Shown: positions 42,216 through 51,329 of the stretch, piece by piece
Layout of the letters: every line of letters starts with the position of its first letter
Numbering within the stretch: the stretch's first letter is position 1
From: an uncultured Holophaga sp.
Lineage (GTDB): Bacteria; Acidobacteriota; Holophagae; Holophagales; Holophagaceae
Length of the DNA stretch: 64,000 bases
Assembly: GCF_963677305.1 (NCBI RefSeq)
Contig: NZ_OY781925.1
Coordinates: forward strand, 2,147,501 to 2,211,500
Direction: 5' to 3'
Program-made: the position numbers and the translations under genes
The notes under the pieces: generated by a model
Seen by the model: only the letters and a program-made list of their open reading frames with translations
Told to the model about the DNA's origin: nothing
The model's database searches: none

Positions 42216-43585
42216 ATGGGATCCAACCCCAGAACCGCCGCGCTGTGCGCTGTACTCGCGTGCGGCCTTGCCACCGCCTCGGCCCAGGAGGCCACCACCC
42301 CCTCAAGCTTCTCCCCCGGCATCACCCTCGGCTTCGAGGAGCGGGTCCGCCAGGAGCGCTGGAACAACGTGGACCACAACAGTGCCAGTGCTGATGCCCG
42401 CATCCAGGAGCGCTTCCGGACCCGCATCTGGGCTGATGCGGACCTGAGCCCCGACCTCAAGTTGTCTGCCGGCCTCTGCAACGAGAACCGGAAGATCACC
42501 CGTCCCGATACGGCGGTCTACAACGGACGCGAGGTCTTCTTCGAGACCCTTTCCGCCGATTACCGCTTCACCAGGGAGCTCAGTGCCCGCCTGGGCCGCC
42601 AGAACATCATGAAGGGCGAGGGTTTCATCTTCATGGACGGAACTCCGGGTGATGGCTCCCGCTCCGGCTTTTCGGATGCCCTGGATGTGACTTGGTCCCA
42701 TGGGGATTCCCGCCTGGACGCCCTGCTCATCGACAATGCCTCCCGGGACCGCCTGCCTGAGGTCAACCGCATCGGCAACCCCAAGGAAGCGAACCTCCTG
42801 GCCGAGTGGAACGAGAAGGCCCTGGTCCTCTACTACACCGGGAAGGCCTGGTCCGGTTCGACCCTGGATGCCTACTACGTCTACAAGACCGAGACGGACT
42901 TCGACGCCTGGAACAGCACCCGGATCGGCTACCAGCCTGACCGGCGCTTCAGCACCCTGGGCGCCCGGGTGCCCAGGACCTGGGAGATGGCTGGTCCGCC
43001 ACCGGCGAGTTCGCCCTCCAGCGCGGCCACCAGGATGCGGGCATCGACCCCCGCAACAGCGCCATCTCGGCCACGGCCAAGGACATTGCCGCCTGGGGCG
43101 GCTATGCCCGGGTGAAGAAGACCTTCTCCGCTCCCTGGAAGCCCAGCTTCTCCGCCACCTATGTGGCCCTCTCCGGCCAGGATCCCACCTCCGGCAAGAT
43201 CACCGCCTGGGATCCCGTCTTCAGCCGTTTCCCCAAATGGAGCGAATACTACATCTATGCCCTCCCCGCGGAGAAGGGCGTGGCCTACTGGCAGAACCTG
43301 TCCATGTGGGAGCTCGAGTTCAAGTGCTCCCCCTGCAAGGTCCTGGATCTGAGGACCACCTACTACCGCATGGCGGCTCTCCAGCCCGCTGCCACGAACG
43401 CCGGCAGCGACAAGGACCGTGGCGATGTCTACATCTGCCGGGCCGATGTGAAGTTCACTCCCGACCTCAAGGGCCATGTGGTCTACGAACGGATGATCCC
43501 CGGGCACTTCAATGCCACGGACGATCCAGGCTACTTCATGCGTGTCGAGGTGTCCTACCTCTTCAAGCACCGCTTCGCGCTGTAG
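42216..43585 (+). pseudogene. Alginate-export-type outer-membrane porin, broken by a one-base frameshift
   Basis: Together the two frames encode about 456 residues of a beta-barrel porin. AAGGAG lies 6 nt before the ATG, and a signal peptide (LCAVLACGLATASA-Q) follows. The N-terminal frame (ERVRQERWNN, FRTRIWADADLSPDLKLSAG, LSARLGRQNIMKGEGFIFMDG) fits alginate-export-like barrels. The reading frame then shifts near 42976-42977: frame 1 gives ...GARVPRTWEM, while the next frame resumes DLGDGWSATGEFALQ and runs to the barrel end VEVSYLFKHRFAL. One extra G in the AGG run would restore ...RVPRDLGDGWSA. Either a recent mutation or a sequencing error in a short G run; no decay is seen elsewhere. 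Confidence 0.8.
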
Positions 43586-43601
43586 CCCGCACTGAATCCC
43601 C

Positions 43602-43627
43602 AAGGCCCGCATCTGCGGGCCTTTTTT
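43602..43627. terminator. Terminator between the porin and coaBC (possibly bidirectional)
   Basis: AAGGCCCGC-ATCT-GCGGGCCTT: 9-bp stem, 4-nt loop, followed by TTTT on the + strand. It lies between two converging genes (porin end 43585, coaBC end 43646). Confidence 0.85.
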
Positions 43628-43645
43628 CAATGGGGCAGGGGTCCA

Positions 43646-44836
43646 TCAGGAGAGCTGGGATGCCCACCACTCCGCCACAGCCCGGGCGAGCTGATCCTTG
43701 GGGAGTGGCCCCAGGGGCGCCTGGGCCCCATCGCGGGTCACCGGAGTGAGGGTGTTGGCCTGGAAGCCGAAGCCCCGATCGCCCGAGATGTCGTTCACCA
43801 GGATGGCGTCCAGCCCCTTCCGCTCCAGCTTGGACTGGGCGTTGGCCAAGTGCTGTTCGCTTTCGGCGGCGAAGCCGATGACCCACTGCTCCTTCCGTCG
43901 ACCCGCCGCCAGGGTGCTCAGGATGTCCGGAGTGCGCAGGAGCACCAGGGTCTCGGGTCCCTCGACCTTCTTGACCTTCTCGGGGGCGCATGTCTCAGGA
44001 CGCTGGTCGGCCACGGCGGCGGCGGCGATGAGGCCTTCCATGTCCGGCCACAGAAACTGGCAGGCCTCCAGCATGTCCTGGGCGCTGCGGACCCGGGTGC
44101 AGGCGACCCCGCGAGGGGGAGTCAGGTCACCCCCGAGGACCAGGTGCACAGTGGCACCGGCGTCCCGGAAGGCCCGAGCGAGTTCGACCCCCATGGAGCC
44201 AGTGCTGCGGTTGGTGATGAGCCGCACAGGGTCGAGGTCCTCCCGGGTGGGACCGGCGGTGATCAGGATGCGGCGTCCCTCCAGGGTGGGCAGGGGGGGC
44301 ATGGAGAGGCCGGAGATGGCCTCGAAAATCTCTTCCACGGGGGCCAGCTTGCCTGCGCCCTCATCCCCGCAGGCCAGGAGCCCTTCGACGGGGTCGACGA
44401 AGGCGTGGCCGAAGTCCCGGAGCCGGGCCACGTTGGCCCTCACCGCCGGGTGGGCCCACATGGCCTGGTTCATGGCCGGTGCCCAGAGGATGCGCCCCCG
44501 GGCGGCCAGGAGGATGGTGGAGAGCAGGTCGTCTGCCAGTCCATTGGCGGTCTTGCCCATGATGTCGGCCGTGGCGGGCACTACCGCCACCAGGTCTGCC
44601 CACTTGGCCAGGTCCACGTGCTCGACCTTGGGGTTGGGCCGCCACTCGTGATAGTCCGGGTTGGCCCCGAAGCAGGGTTCCCCCGTGAGGGTGGCCAGGG
44701 TCAGGGGGGTGATGAAGCGGCTGCCAGCGTCCGTCAGGCAGCAGCGCACCTTGTGGCCGGACTTGATCAGAAGGCGGGCCAGCTCCGCCGCTTTGTAGGC
44801 GGCAATGCCACCGGTCACGCCTAGCAGGATGTTCAT
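43646..44836 (-). CDS. coaBC: Bifunctional phosphopantothenoylcysteine decarboxylase / phosphopantothenate-cysteine ligase
   Basis: 396 residues. It joins cysteine to phosphopantothenate (CoaB, C-terminal) and decarboxylates the product with FMN (CoaC, N-terminal) in coenzyme A synthesis. The ATG at 44836 gives MNILLGVTGGIAAYKAAEL, the standard N-terminus. CoaC markers: VEHVDLAKWADLVAVVPATAD with the catalytic His, and APAMNQAMW; the GLLACGDEGAGKLAP loop carries the Cys. CoaB markers: ILITAGPTREDLDPVRLITNRSTGSMG and AAAVADQRP. GAGGTG precedes the start. Divergent from rpoZ. Confidence 0.95.
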   Translation of the reverse strand: MNILLGVTGGIAAYKAAELARLLIKSGHKVRCCLTDAGSRFITPLTLATLTGEPCFGANPDYHEWRPNPKVEHVDLAKWADLVAVVPATADIMGKTANGLADDLLSTILLAARGRILWAPAMNQAMWAHPAVRANVARLRDFGHAFVDPVEGLLACGDEGAGKLAPVEEIFEAISGLSMPPLPTLEGRRILITAGPTREDLDPVRLITNRSTGSMGVELARAFRDAGATVHLVLGGDLTPPRGVACTRVRSAQDMLEACQFLWPDMEGLIAAAAVADQRPETCAPEKVKKVEGPETLVLLRTPDILSTLAAGRRKEQWVIGFAAESEQHLANAQSKLERKGLDAILVNDISGDRGFGFQANTLTPVTRDGAQAPLGPLPKDQLARAVAEWWASQLS

Positions 44837-44947
44837 GCACACCTCAGAAGGCTCCATTCTAGTCCGGAACGGGGAACAGGTCCCCCGGGGCCAAGGCGGA
44901 ACCCGTCTCCGCAATTGTCCTTGTCCTGGAAATGCACCGGAAAGATT

Positions 44948-44955
44948 GCTATACT
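44948..44955 (+). promoter_or_regulatory. Extended -10 promoter of rpoZ
   Basis: TGCTATACT (44947-44955) is an extended -10 (TGnTATACT). No good -35 is present at 17 bp (TGGAAA), which is usual for extended -10 promoters. It predicts a leader of about 14 nt before the rpoZ ATG at 44976. Confidence 0.55.
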
Positions 44956-44975
44956 TCGGTCCTTCGAGGAGCCTC

Positions 44976-45260
44976 ATGATCCAGCGCACCGTTGTCCAGA
45001 TCCCTGAAGAAGTCGCCAACAAGTACCGCTTCGTTGTCGTCTCCGGCAAGCGTTGCGAGCAGCTCCAGCGCGGTGCCTATCCCAAGGTCGAGGTCGTGGT
45101 CCCCGTGAACAAGCTCGGCCAGGCCCAGGATGCTCCCAAGCTCGCCTCCTTCTGGGGCCAGGTCGCCATCCGCGAGGTGGAGGAGAGCCGCATCGCCTTT
45201 GAGACCCCCGAGGTCGAGCTGTTCGACTACACCACCGAGGCCCCCATCTCTGTCGAGTAG
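44976..45260 (+). CDS. rpoZ: RNA polymerase omega subunit
   Basis: 94 residues. It assists assembly of the beta' subunit in RNA polymerase. The core omega signature NKYRFVVVSGKRCEQLQRGAYP (quoted in part) and WGQVAIREVEESRI are visible. AGGAG lies 4 nt before the ATG. It is a single-gene unit with its own extended -10 promoter and a very strong terminator, not in the common gmk-rpoZ arrangement. Confidence 0.9.
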   Translation: MIQRTVVQIPEEVANKYRFVVVSGKRCEQLQRGAYPKVEVVVPVNKLGQAQDAPKLASFWGQVAIREVEESRIAFETPEVELFDYTTEAPISVE

Positions 45261-45273
45261 GTCCGCTTCGCAC

Positions 45274-45314
45274 CCAAAAGGAACAGCCCCCGCTCCGGGG
45301 GCTGTTCCTTTTGG
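45274..45314 (+). terminator. Long perfect-stem terminator after rpoZ
   Basis: CCAAAAGGAACAGCCCCCG (45274-45292), loop CTC and CGGGGGCTGTTCCTTTTGG (45296-45314): 19-bp perfect arms with A-run/T-run flanks inside the stem. It can work in both directions. Confidence 0.9.
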
Positions 45315-45406
45315 TGTTTATCGGGGCGGTGGTGCAGAGGGTGGGCGGAAGTCCTAATTCAACGTCAGATGAAAATTCTTGCGCCGGGCCCCGGACTGTC
45401 TCATGA

Positions 45407-45422
45407 TTCAACAGGTGTTGAA
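45407..45422. promoter_or_regulatory. Putative TetR-type operator at the start of the efflux operon
   Basis: TTCAACA-GG-TGTTGAA is a perfect 7-bp-arm palindrome of 16 bp, just before the ribosome site of the TetR gene. A half-site TTCAACG lies 49 bp upstream (45358). Size and place fit autorepression by the TetR protein. Confidence 0.6.
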
Positions 45423-45433
45423 AAAGGTGGATG

Positions 45434-46162
45434 ATGAGCCGTACCCATTCCAGAGGACCCAGGAAGACCCGCCTCGAGCCGGGGAGGCTCCTGGATGCGG
45501 CCCAGGCGGTCTTCGCCCGGGAGGGGCTCCATGCCGCCAGCATGCGGGCCATCGCCCGGGAGGCGGGCTGCGATCCAGCCCTGATCTACTATCATTTCGA
45601 GCACAAGGAGGCCATGTTCAAGGCACTTCTGGATCGGAAGTTCCCGGTGATCACGCGGCGCTTCCTGGAGGTCCGGGAGGAGACGCTCACCCAGCACAGC
45701 GCCGAGCGTCTCTGGGCGATCCTGGGGGTGGTCCATGAGGAGATGGCCGGGGACCCCGGCTTCCGCTCCCTGGTGAGGGGGGAACTCACCCGAGGGGTCG
45801 AGGGGATCCAGGAGGCCATCGCCAGACAGCTGAAACCCCAGTTCGAGGCCCTCTTGGCCATCTTCCTGGAGGGGATGGCCAAGGGGGAGATCCGGGGGGA
45901 CATCCTGCCCCCCCTGGGGGGCTTCTTCTTCCTGCGCCTCTACATGGAGATCCTGGACCTGGTACCGGTGATGTCAGTGCGGATCGCCGGATTGCCTGCC
46001 GAGGCTGTGCTCCCGCTGGCCAAGCTGGCCTGGTTCGACCTCTTCTGGCGCGGTGTGGCTGTCCGGCCTGAAGCGGTGCCTCCCTTCCTCCTCGCCATCC
46101 GTGCCTCCCTCCAGGAGGCTACCGAGCGCATCCGAGCCATCCATGGGAGCCTGCCATGCTGA
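45434..46162 (+). CDS. TetR-family repressor of the YbhGFSR-like exporter (CecR-like)
   Basis: About 242 residues. The N-terminal TetR helix-turn-helix is clear: RLLDAAQAVFAREGLHAASM, AIAREAGCDPALIYYHFEHKEAMFKALL. The C-terminal ligand domain follows the CecR (YbiH) type, about 150 residues. An ATG at 45431 is an alternative by one codon. It overlaps the membrane-fusion gene by 7 nt and leads a row in the order regulator, ybhG, ybhF, ybhS, ybhR, as in E. coli. The palindrome just upstream is the likely operator. Confidence 0.9.
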   Translation: MSRTHSRGPRKTRLEPGRLLDAAQAVFAREGLHAASMRAIAREAGCDPALIYYHFEHKEAMFKALLDRKFPVITRRFLEVREETLTQHSAERLWAILGVVHEEMAGDPGFRSLVRGELTRGVEGIQEAIARQLKPQFEALLAIFLEGMAKGEIRGDILPPLGGFFFLRLYMEILDLVPVMSVRIAGLPAEAVLPLAKLAWFDLFWRGVAVRPEAVPPFLLAIRASLQEATERIRAIHGSLPC

Positions 46163-47133
46163 ATACCAGGACCGCCGCAGTGGCGCTGAGCGCCCTTCTG
46201 GCCACCGGACTCGCCTGCCACCGGGGTTCCGAGAAGAGCCTCAAGGTATCGGGCAATATCGAGGTCGTGGAGACGGAGGCCAGTTTCCGAGTCGCCGGCC
46301 GGGTGGCCGAGCGCTTGGTGGATGAGGGGCAGACCGTGGAGGCGGGGCAGGTGATCGCCCGCCTGGAGGACCGGGATCTCCAGCAGCAGCTCGGGGTGCG
46401 CCAGGCCGAGTCCTCCCTGGCGGAGGCTGCCCTCCGGGAGGGGCTGGCGGGCTCGCGCCGGGAGGAGGTGGAGGCCTCCAGGCAGGCGCTGGAGCAGGCC
46501 CGGGCGGACCTGAGGCGCACCCGGGAGGACGACCGCCGCTATGAGGAGCTCCACAGGAAGGGGATCGTCTCCGACCGGGACTTCCAGACGGCCCGGGAGG
46601 CCTTCCGGGCGGCGGAGGCCAAGGAGCGCCAAGCGGCTCAGCAGTACGAGGTCGTCCGGAAGGGTCCCCGTTCCGAAGATATCGATCAGCTCAGGGCCAA
46701 GGCCGAGAGCGCGGCCAAGGCCCGGGAGCTGGCGGAGACCCAGGCAGGCTATGCTGTGCTCCGCGCCCCCACCTCCGGCGTAGTGCTTGCCAAGAACGTG
46801 GAGGCCCAGGAATACGTCTCTCCGGGGACAGCCGTGGTCACCATCGGCAACCTGAAGGATGTCTGGCTGAGGGCCTATATCGAGGAGACGGATCTGGGCC
46901 GGGTGAAGCTGGGGCAGGGCGTCCGGGTCCGCACGGACAGTTATCCCGACAAGGTTTACGAGGGGCGGGTCTCCTTCATCGCCTCGGAGGCGGAGTTTAC
47001 CCCCAAGAGCGTCCAGACCCGCAAGGAGCGTGTAAAGCTGGTCTACCGCATCAAGATCGACATCCCCAATCCGCAGCAGGAGCTGAAGCCCGGCATGCCG
47101 GCGGATGCCGAGATCGAGCTGAGGGGGCGCTGA
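46156..47133 (+). CDS. YbhG-like membrane-fusion lipoprotein (HlyD family)
   Basis: 325 residues. The signal peptide ends in a lipobox (LATGLAC, Cys about 21). Beta-barrel and lipoyl half-domains follow (VAGRVAERLVDEGQTVEAGQVIARLED), then a long alpha hairpin (about 75-195), a second lipoyl half (YAVLRAPTSGVVLAKNVEAQEYV) and a beta domain. It bridges an inner-membrane ABC exporter and the outer membrane. E. coli YbhG is not lipidated in the same obvious way, a small difference. One-base overlap with the ATPase gene. Confidence 0.9.
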   Translation: MLNTRTAAVALSALLATGLACHRGSEKSLKVSGNIEVVETEASFRVAGRVAERLVDEGQTVEAGQVIARLEDRDLQQQLGVRQAESSLAEAALREGLAGSRREEVEASRQALEQARADLRRTREDDRRYEELHRKGIVSDRDFQTAREAFRAAEAKERQAAQQYEVVRKGPRSEDIDQLRAKAESAAKARELAETQAGYAVLRAPTSGVVLAKNVEAQEYVSPGTAVVTIGNLKDVWLRAYIEETDLGRVKLGQGVRVRTDSYPDKVYEGRVSFIASEAEFTPKSVQTRKERVKLVYRIKIDIPNPQQELKPGMPADAEIELRGR

Positions 47134-48053
47134 TGCCTGCCATCCGGACCGAGGGCCTGGGCCGGCGCTTCGGCGACCTGGTGGCCCTGGAGGGGCTGAG
47201 CCTCGAGGTGGCCCGCGGAGAGATCTTCGGCCTGGTGGGGCCGGATGGAGCGGGAAAGACGACCACCATGCGCCTCTTGACAGGCATCCTCCAGCCCAGT
47301 GGCGGGAGGGCCTGGGTGGCGGGCTTCGAGGTGGCCCGGGAGCCGGACGCTCTCAAGGACCGCATCGGGTACATGGCCCAGCGCTTCGGGCTCTATCCCG
47401 ATCTCACCGTGCAGGAAAACCTCGACTTCTATGCCGACCTGTACAGCGTACCCCCGAAGGGGCGGCCGGAGGCCATGGAGCGGCTCCTGGCCTTCAGCAA
47501 CCTGACCCCCTTCCGCCGCCGTCGGGCGGGGAACCTCTCCGGCGGCATGAAGCAGAAGCTGGGGCTGGCCTGCGCCCTCATCCACACCCCGGAGGTCCTC
47601 TTCCTGGACGAGCCCACCAACGGGGTGGATCCTGTCAGCCGCCGGGATTTCTGGCGCATCCTCTACCAGCTCCAGAAGGAGGGCGTGACCATCTTCGTCT
47701 CCACGGCCTATCTGGACGAAGCCGAGCGCTGCAATCGCGTAGCCCTGCTCCACAAGGGGCTCCTCCTGGCCATGGATACGGTGGAGGGGGTCAAGGGCCT
47801 GCTCCGGGGTGTGCTGCTGGAGCTGCGCTGCCCCTCCCCAAGGGGGGCCGCCCGCTGCCTGCGCGAGGTCAAGGTGGGCACCATCGCCCTCTTCGGGGAC
47901 CGGGTCCACATCCTGGTGTCCGACGAGGTGGAGGGCAGGGCGCACATTGAAAGGTCCCTGGCGACGGCGGGTATTCCCATCCACAGCCTGACCGCCATCG
48001 AACCCGACCTGGAGGATGTCTTCACCTCTGTCATCCCAGGGGAGGGCGCATGA
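47133..48053 (+). CDS. ABC exporter ATPase (first half of YbhF)
   Basis: 306 residues. Complete ABC ATPase: Walker A GPDGAGKTTTMRLL (about 38-51), Q-loop MAQRFGLYPDLTVQENL, signature NLSGGMKQKLGL, Walker B LFLDEPTNGVDP and a switch region with Thr instead of the usual His (VSTAYLDEAERC). It corresponds to one half of E. coli YbhF, which is a tandem ATPase in one chain. Here the halves are separate genes overlapping by 4 nt. Confidence 0.9.
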   Translation: MPAIRTEGLGRRFGDLVALEGLSLEVARGEIFGLVGPDGAGKTTTMRLLTGILQPSGGRAWVAGFEVAREPDALKDRIGYMAQRFGLYPDLTVQENLDFYADLYSVPPKGRPEAMERLLAFSNLTPFRRRRAGNLSGGMKQKLGLACALIHTPEVLFLDEPTNGVDPVSRRDFWRILYQLQKEGVTIFVSTAYLDEAERCNRVALLHKGLLLAMDTVEGVKGLLRGVLLELRCPSPRGAARCLREVKVGTIALFGDRVHILVSDEVEGRAHIERSLATAGIPIHSLTAIEPDLEDVFTSVIPGEGA

Positions 48054-49015
48054 GTCCGGCCCCTGCCGTCACCCTGAGGAACCTCGAGCGGCGCTTCGGG
48101 GACTTCCTGGCTGTGAAGGACCTCTCCCTGGAGGTCCGCCCCGGGGAGATCTTCGGCTTCCTGGGTCCCAACGGTGCCGGGAAGTCCACCACCATCCGCA
48201 TGCTCTGCGGGCTCCTTGAACCCAGCGGGGGGACGGGCACCGTCGCGGGCTTCGACATCCGGACCCAGCGGGAGCAGATCAAGCAGCACATCGGCTACAT
48301 GAGTCAGCGCTTCAGCCTCTACGAGGATCTCAGTGTGGAGGAGAACATCGACTTTTACGCCGGGATCTACCGCATCCCCCGGGCCCGCAAGCCCGGGCGG
48401 AAGGCCTGGGTGCTGGAGATGGCCCGGCTCCAGGAGTTGCGTCGCGCCCGCACCGGCCAGCTCCCCGGGGGATGGAAGCAGCGGCTCAGCCTGGGCTGCG
48501 CCCTCCTTCACGAACCGCCGGTGCTCTTCCTGGACGAGCCCACCTCCGGTGTGGACCCCCTCACCCGCAGGGACTTCTGGGACCTCATCCACGAGGTGGC
48601 CGAGGGAGGGGTCACCGTCTTCGTGACCACCCACTACATGGAGGAGGCGGAATACTGCGACCGCCTCGGCCTGATCTACCGAGGAGAGCTGGTGGCCTCC
48701 GGGACTCCCACCGAAATGAAAGAGCGCCTGATGGGTGAGCTGGTGGTGGAGGTGGTCTGTGAGCGAGCCCACGATGCCCTCATGGTGGTGGCCGGGGTGC
48801 CGGGGGTACGGGATGCCGTGCTCTTCGGCAGGCACATCCACCTGATGACCCCAGAGGGGGGGGAGCTGCCGGGCCGGGTCCGCGAGGCCCTCGAGACCGA
48901 AGGCTTCCGGGTCGAGGCCATCGGGCCCATCACCCCCAGCCTGGAGGATGTCTTTGTTTCCCTCATCGAGGCGAGGGACCGGGCCGAGGGGACGCAGCGG
49001 GAGTTCCGGACATGA
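48050..49015 (+). CDS. ABC exporter ATPase (second half of YbhF)
   Basis: 321 residues. Walker A GPNGAGKSTTIRML, Q-loop MSQRFSLYEDLSVEENI, signature variant QLPGGWKQRLSL (Pro in place of Ser, seen in this half of YbhF-type proteins), Walker B LFLDEPTSGVDP, and TTHYMEEAEYCDR with the switch His. It should dimerise with the product of the gene just upstream. Overlaps the permease start by 4 nt. Confidence 0.9.
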   Translation: MSPAPAVTLRNLERRFGDFLAVKDLSLEVRPGEIFGFLGPNGAGKSTTIRMLCGLLEPSGGTGTVAGFDIRTQREQIKQHIGYMSQRFSLYEDLSVEENIDFYAGIYRIPRARKPGRKAWVLEMARLQELRRARTGQLPGGWKQRLSLGCALLHEPPVLFLDEPTSGVDPLTRRDFWDLIHEVAEGGVTVFVTTHYMEEAEYCDRLGLIYRGELVASGTPTEMKERLMGELVVEVVCERAHDALMVVAGVPGVRDAVLFGRHIHLMTPEGGELPGRVREALETEGFRVEAIGPITPSLEDVFVSLIEARDRAEGTQREFRT

Positions 49016-50154
49016 GCCCGGTGCCCTTCAACCGCTTCCGGGCCATCGCCCGCAAGGAGTTCCTGCACGTGCTCCGGGATCCCAGGGCCCTGGCGGTCAG
49101 CCTGGCCCTGCCGCTTATCCTCCTCCTGATCTTCGGGTACGCCCTCACCCTGGATGTGGACCGGGTGCCTCTGGTGGTCTGGGACCAGAGCGGCACGGTC
49201 CAGAGCCGGGAGCTGGCCTCCCGCTTCGAGCACTCCAGGTATTTCTCCAGGGTGCGCAGCGCTACGGGCTACCTGGAGCTGGAGAGGTCCCTGGACACCC
49301 GGGAGGCCATGATGGCCCTGGTCATCCCCCGCGACTTCGGCCAGCGGGTGGGCTCGGGGCGGAAGACCGCCGTCCAGGTGCTGGCGGATGGCAGCGATGC
49401 CAACTCGGCGACCCTGGCCCTCGGCTACGCCGAGTCCATCGTCACGGGGTACTCCAGGGAGATCCTCACCGAGTCTGTGGTGCGTAGGCTGGGGCGGGAG
49501 CCGGTCCCCGCCCTGGAGCTGCGTCCCAGGGCCTGGTTCAACACCGAGATGGAGTCCCGCCGCTACATCATCCCCGGCCTCATCGCCATCATCATGATGC
49601 TCATCGCCGCCCTGCTGACCTCCCTGACAGTGGCGCGGGAGTGGGAGAGCGGCACCATGGAGCAGCTCATCTCCACCCCGGTGCGCCCGGCGGAGCTCAT
49701 CCTGGGCAAGCTGGTGCCCTACTTCGCCATCGGCCTGGTGGATATGATCCTGTCCGTCCTGGCGGGGCGCTTCCTCTTCCAGGTGCCCCTGGTGGGCAGC
49801 GTAGGGCTCCTCTTCGGGGTGGCTGCCCTTTATCTGGCCGGCTCCCTGGCCCTGGGGGCCCTCATCAGCTCCCTGGCCAAGTCTCAGCTCCTGGCGAGCC
49901 AAGTGGCCTTCACTGTGACCTTCCTCCCGGCCTTCCTCCTCTCGGGCTTCATGTTCGATATCAGCAACATGCCGCTGCCCTTGCGGATCGTGACCCATGT
50001 GGTCCCCGCCCGCTACTTCGTGAGCTTTCTCAGGGCGCTCTATCTCAAAGGGGCGGGCCTGGCGGAGCTCTGGCCGGAGGTGCTGCTTCTGGCGGTCTTC
50101 TGCGCCTTGATGATCACCCTCTGCATCCGGAGCTTCCGGAAGCGCTTGGCCTAG
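49012..50154 (+). CDS. ABC-2 exporter permease (YbhS-like)
   Basis: 380 residues. N-terminal helix after ARKEFLHVLRDPRALAVSLALP, a large extracytoplasmic domain (about 50-180), then five helices with VAREWESGTMEQLISTPVRPAELILGKLVPYF, the ABC2 permease signature. The closing region LSGFMFDISNMPLPLRIVTHVVPARYFV is family-typical. Paired with the next gene as a heterodimeric channel. Substrate is unknown; E. coli YbhFSR is linked to drug and cation export. Confidence 0.9.
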   Translation: MSPVPFNRFRAIARKEFLHVLRDPRALAVSLALPLILLLIFGYALTLDVDRVPLVVWDQSGTVQSRELASRFEHSRYFSRVRSATGYLELERSLDTREAMMALVIPRDFGQRVGSGRKTAVQVLADGSDANSATLALGYAESIVTGYSREILTESVVRRLGREPVPALELRPRAWFNTEMESRRYIIPGLIAIIMMLIAALLTSLTVAREWESGTMEQLISTPVRPAELILGKLVPYFAIGLVDMILSVLAGRFLFQVPLVGSVGLLFGVAALYLAGSLALGALISSLAKSQLLASQVAFTVTFLPAFLLSGFMFDISNMPLPLRIVTHVVPARYFVSFLRALYLKGAGLAELWPEVLLLAVFCALMITLCIRSFRKRLA

Positions 50155-50162
50155 GAGGATCG

Positions 50163-51293
50163 GTGATCGAGAGACTGAAGTGCATGCTGATCAAGGAGTT
50201 CCTCCAGATTCTGAGGGATCCCCGCATGCGTGCGGTGATCCTCCTGGTGCCCATCGTCCAGGTGGTGGTCTTCGGGTATGCCGTCAGCACCGATGTGCGC
50301 CACATCCGCACCGCCATCTTCGACCTGGACAACAGCCCCTCGAGTCGGGAGTTGGCGGCCCGCTTCGAGGGCTCGGGGCACTTCGACCTGGTGCGCCGCC
50401 TGCACTCCGATGCGGAGGTGAGGGAGGTGATCCAGAAGGGGGAGGTCAAGGCGGTGCTGCGGATGAACCGGGGCTTCGGGGATGAGCTCCTGGGGGGGCG
50501 GACCGCCCGGGCCCAGCTGATCCTCGACGGCAGCGACTCCAACACTTCAAGCATCATCCTGGGCTACGCCAGCCGGATCGCCTCAGGCTTCAACGCCTCC
50601 GTGCTGGTGGACCGATTTGCCCGGAGCACGGGTACGCGCCTGGACCCGGAGCCGGTGACCCTGGACTCCAGGGCCTGGTTCAACCCCAACCTGGAGAGCC
50701 GGAACTACTTCGTCCCGGGGGTCATCGCCCAGCTCGTCATGATCGTCTCCATGATCCTCTCCAGCATGGCTGTGGTGCGAGAGCGGGAGATCGGGACCAT
50801 GGAGCAGATCATGGTGACCCCCATGGGGCGCCTGGAGTTCATCCTGGGCAAGACACTGCCCTTCGCCCTCATCGGCTATGTGGATGTGCTTCTGGTGAGC
50901 ACCGTCTCCGTCTTCTGGTTCGGCATTCCCCTCTCGGGTAGCCTACCGGCCCTCTTCGTGTCCACGGGCCTCTTCCTCCTCAGCACCCTGGGGGTGGGGC
51001 TCCTGATCTCCACCACCTGCCATACCCAGCAGCAGGCCATGATGAGCACCTTCTTCTTCATCATGCCGGCCATCCTCCTCTCGGGCTTCATCTATCCCAT
51101 CGCCAACATGCCCCTGCCCGTCCAGTGGATGACCCTCCTGAATCCCCTGCGTCACTTTCTGGTGATCATCCGGGGGGTCTTCCTCAAGGGCCAGGGCTTT
51201 ACCCTCCTCTGGCCTCAGATGGCCGCGCTGGCGCTGCTGGGGATAGCGCTCCTGGCCCTGGCGGCGGGACGTTTCCGCAAGACCGCTGCCTGA
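50163..51293 (+). CDS. ABC-2 exporter permease (YbhR-like)
   Basis: 376 residues. The GTG start has AGGAGG 4 nt upstream. Same design as the preceding permease: LIKEFLQILRDPRMRAVILLVPIVQ, a periplasmic domain, VREREIGTMEQIMVTPMGRLEFILGKTLPF and LSGFIYPIANMPLPVQWMTLLNPLRHFLVI. Last gene of the TetR-controlled exporter operon; pgsA follows 36 nt later. Confidence 0.9.
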   Translation: MIERLKCMLIKEFLQILRDPRMRAVILLVPIVQVVVFGYAVSTDVRHIRTAIFDLDNSPSSRELAARFEGSGHFDLVRRLHSDAEVREVIQKGEVKAVLRMNRGFGDELLGGRTARAQLILDGSDSNTSSIILGYASRIASGFNASVLVDRFARSTGTRLDPEPVTLDSRAWFNPNLESRNYFVPGVIAQLVMIVSMILSSMAVVREREIGTMEQIMVTPMGRLEFILGKTLPFALIGYVDVLLVSTVSVFWFGIPLSGSLPALFVSTGLFLLSTLGVGLLISTTCHTQQQAMMSTFFFIMPAILLSGFIYPIANMPLPVQWMTLLNPLRHFLVIIRGVFLKGQGFTLLWPQMAALALLGIALLALAAGRFRKTAA

Positions 51294-51329
51294 AGAGCCC
51301 TGGTATGCTGGAGATGCCCACCTGAACCC

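Noticed and set aside
43112..43585. Possible separate 157-residue gene starting with MKKTFSAPW
   Set aside because: The frame extends upstream without a stop through good porin sequence, has no ribosome site at that Met, and joins the N-terminal half if one G is added.
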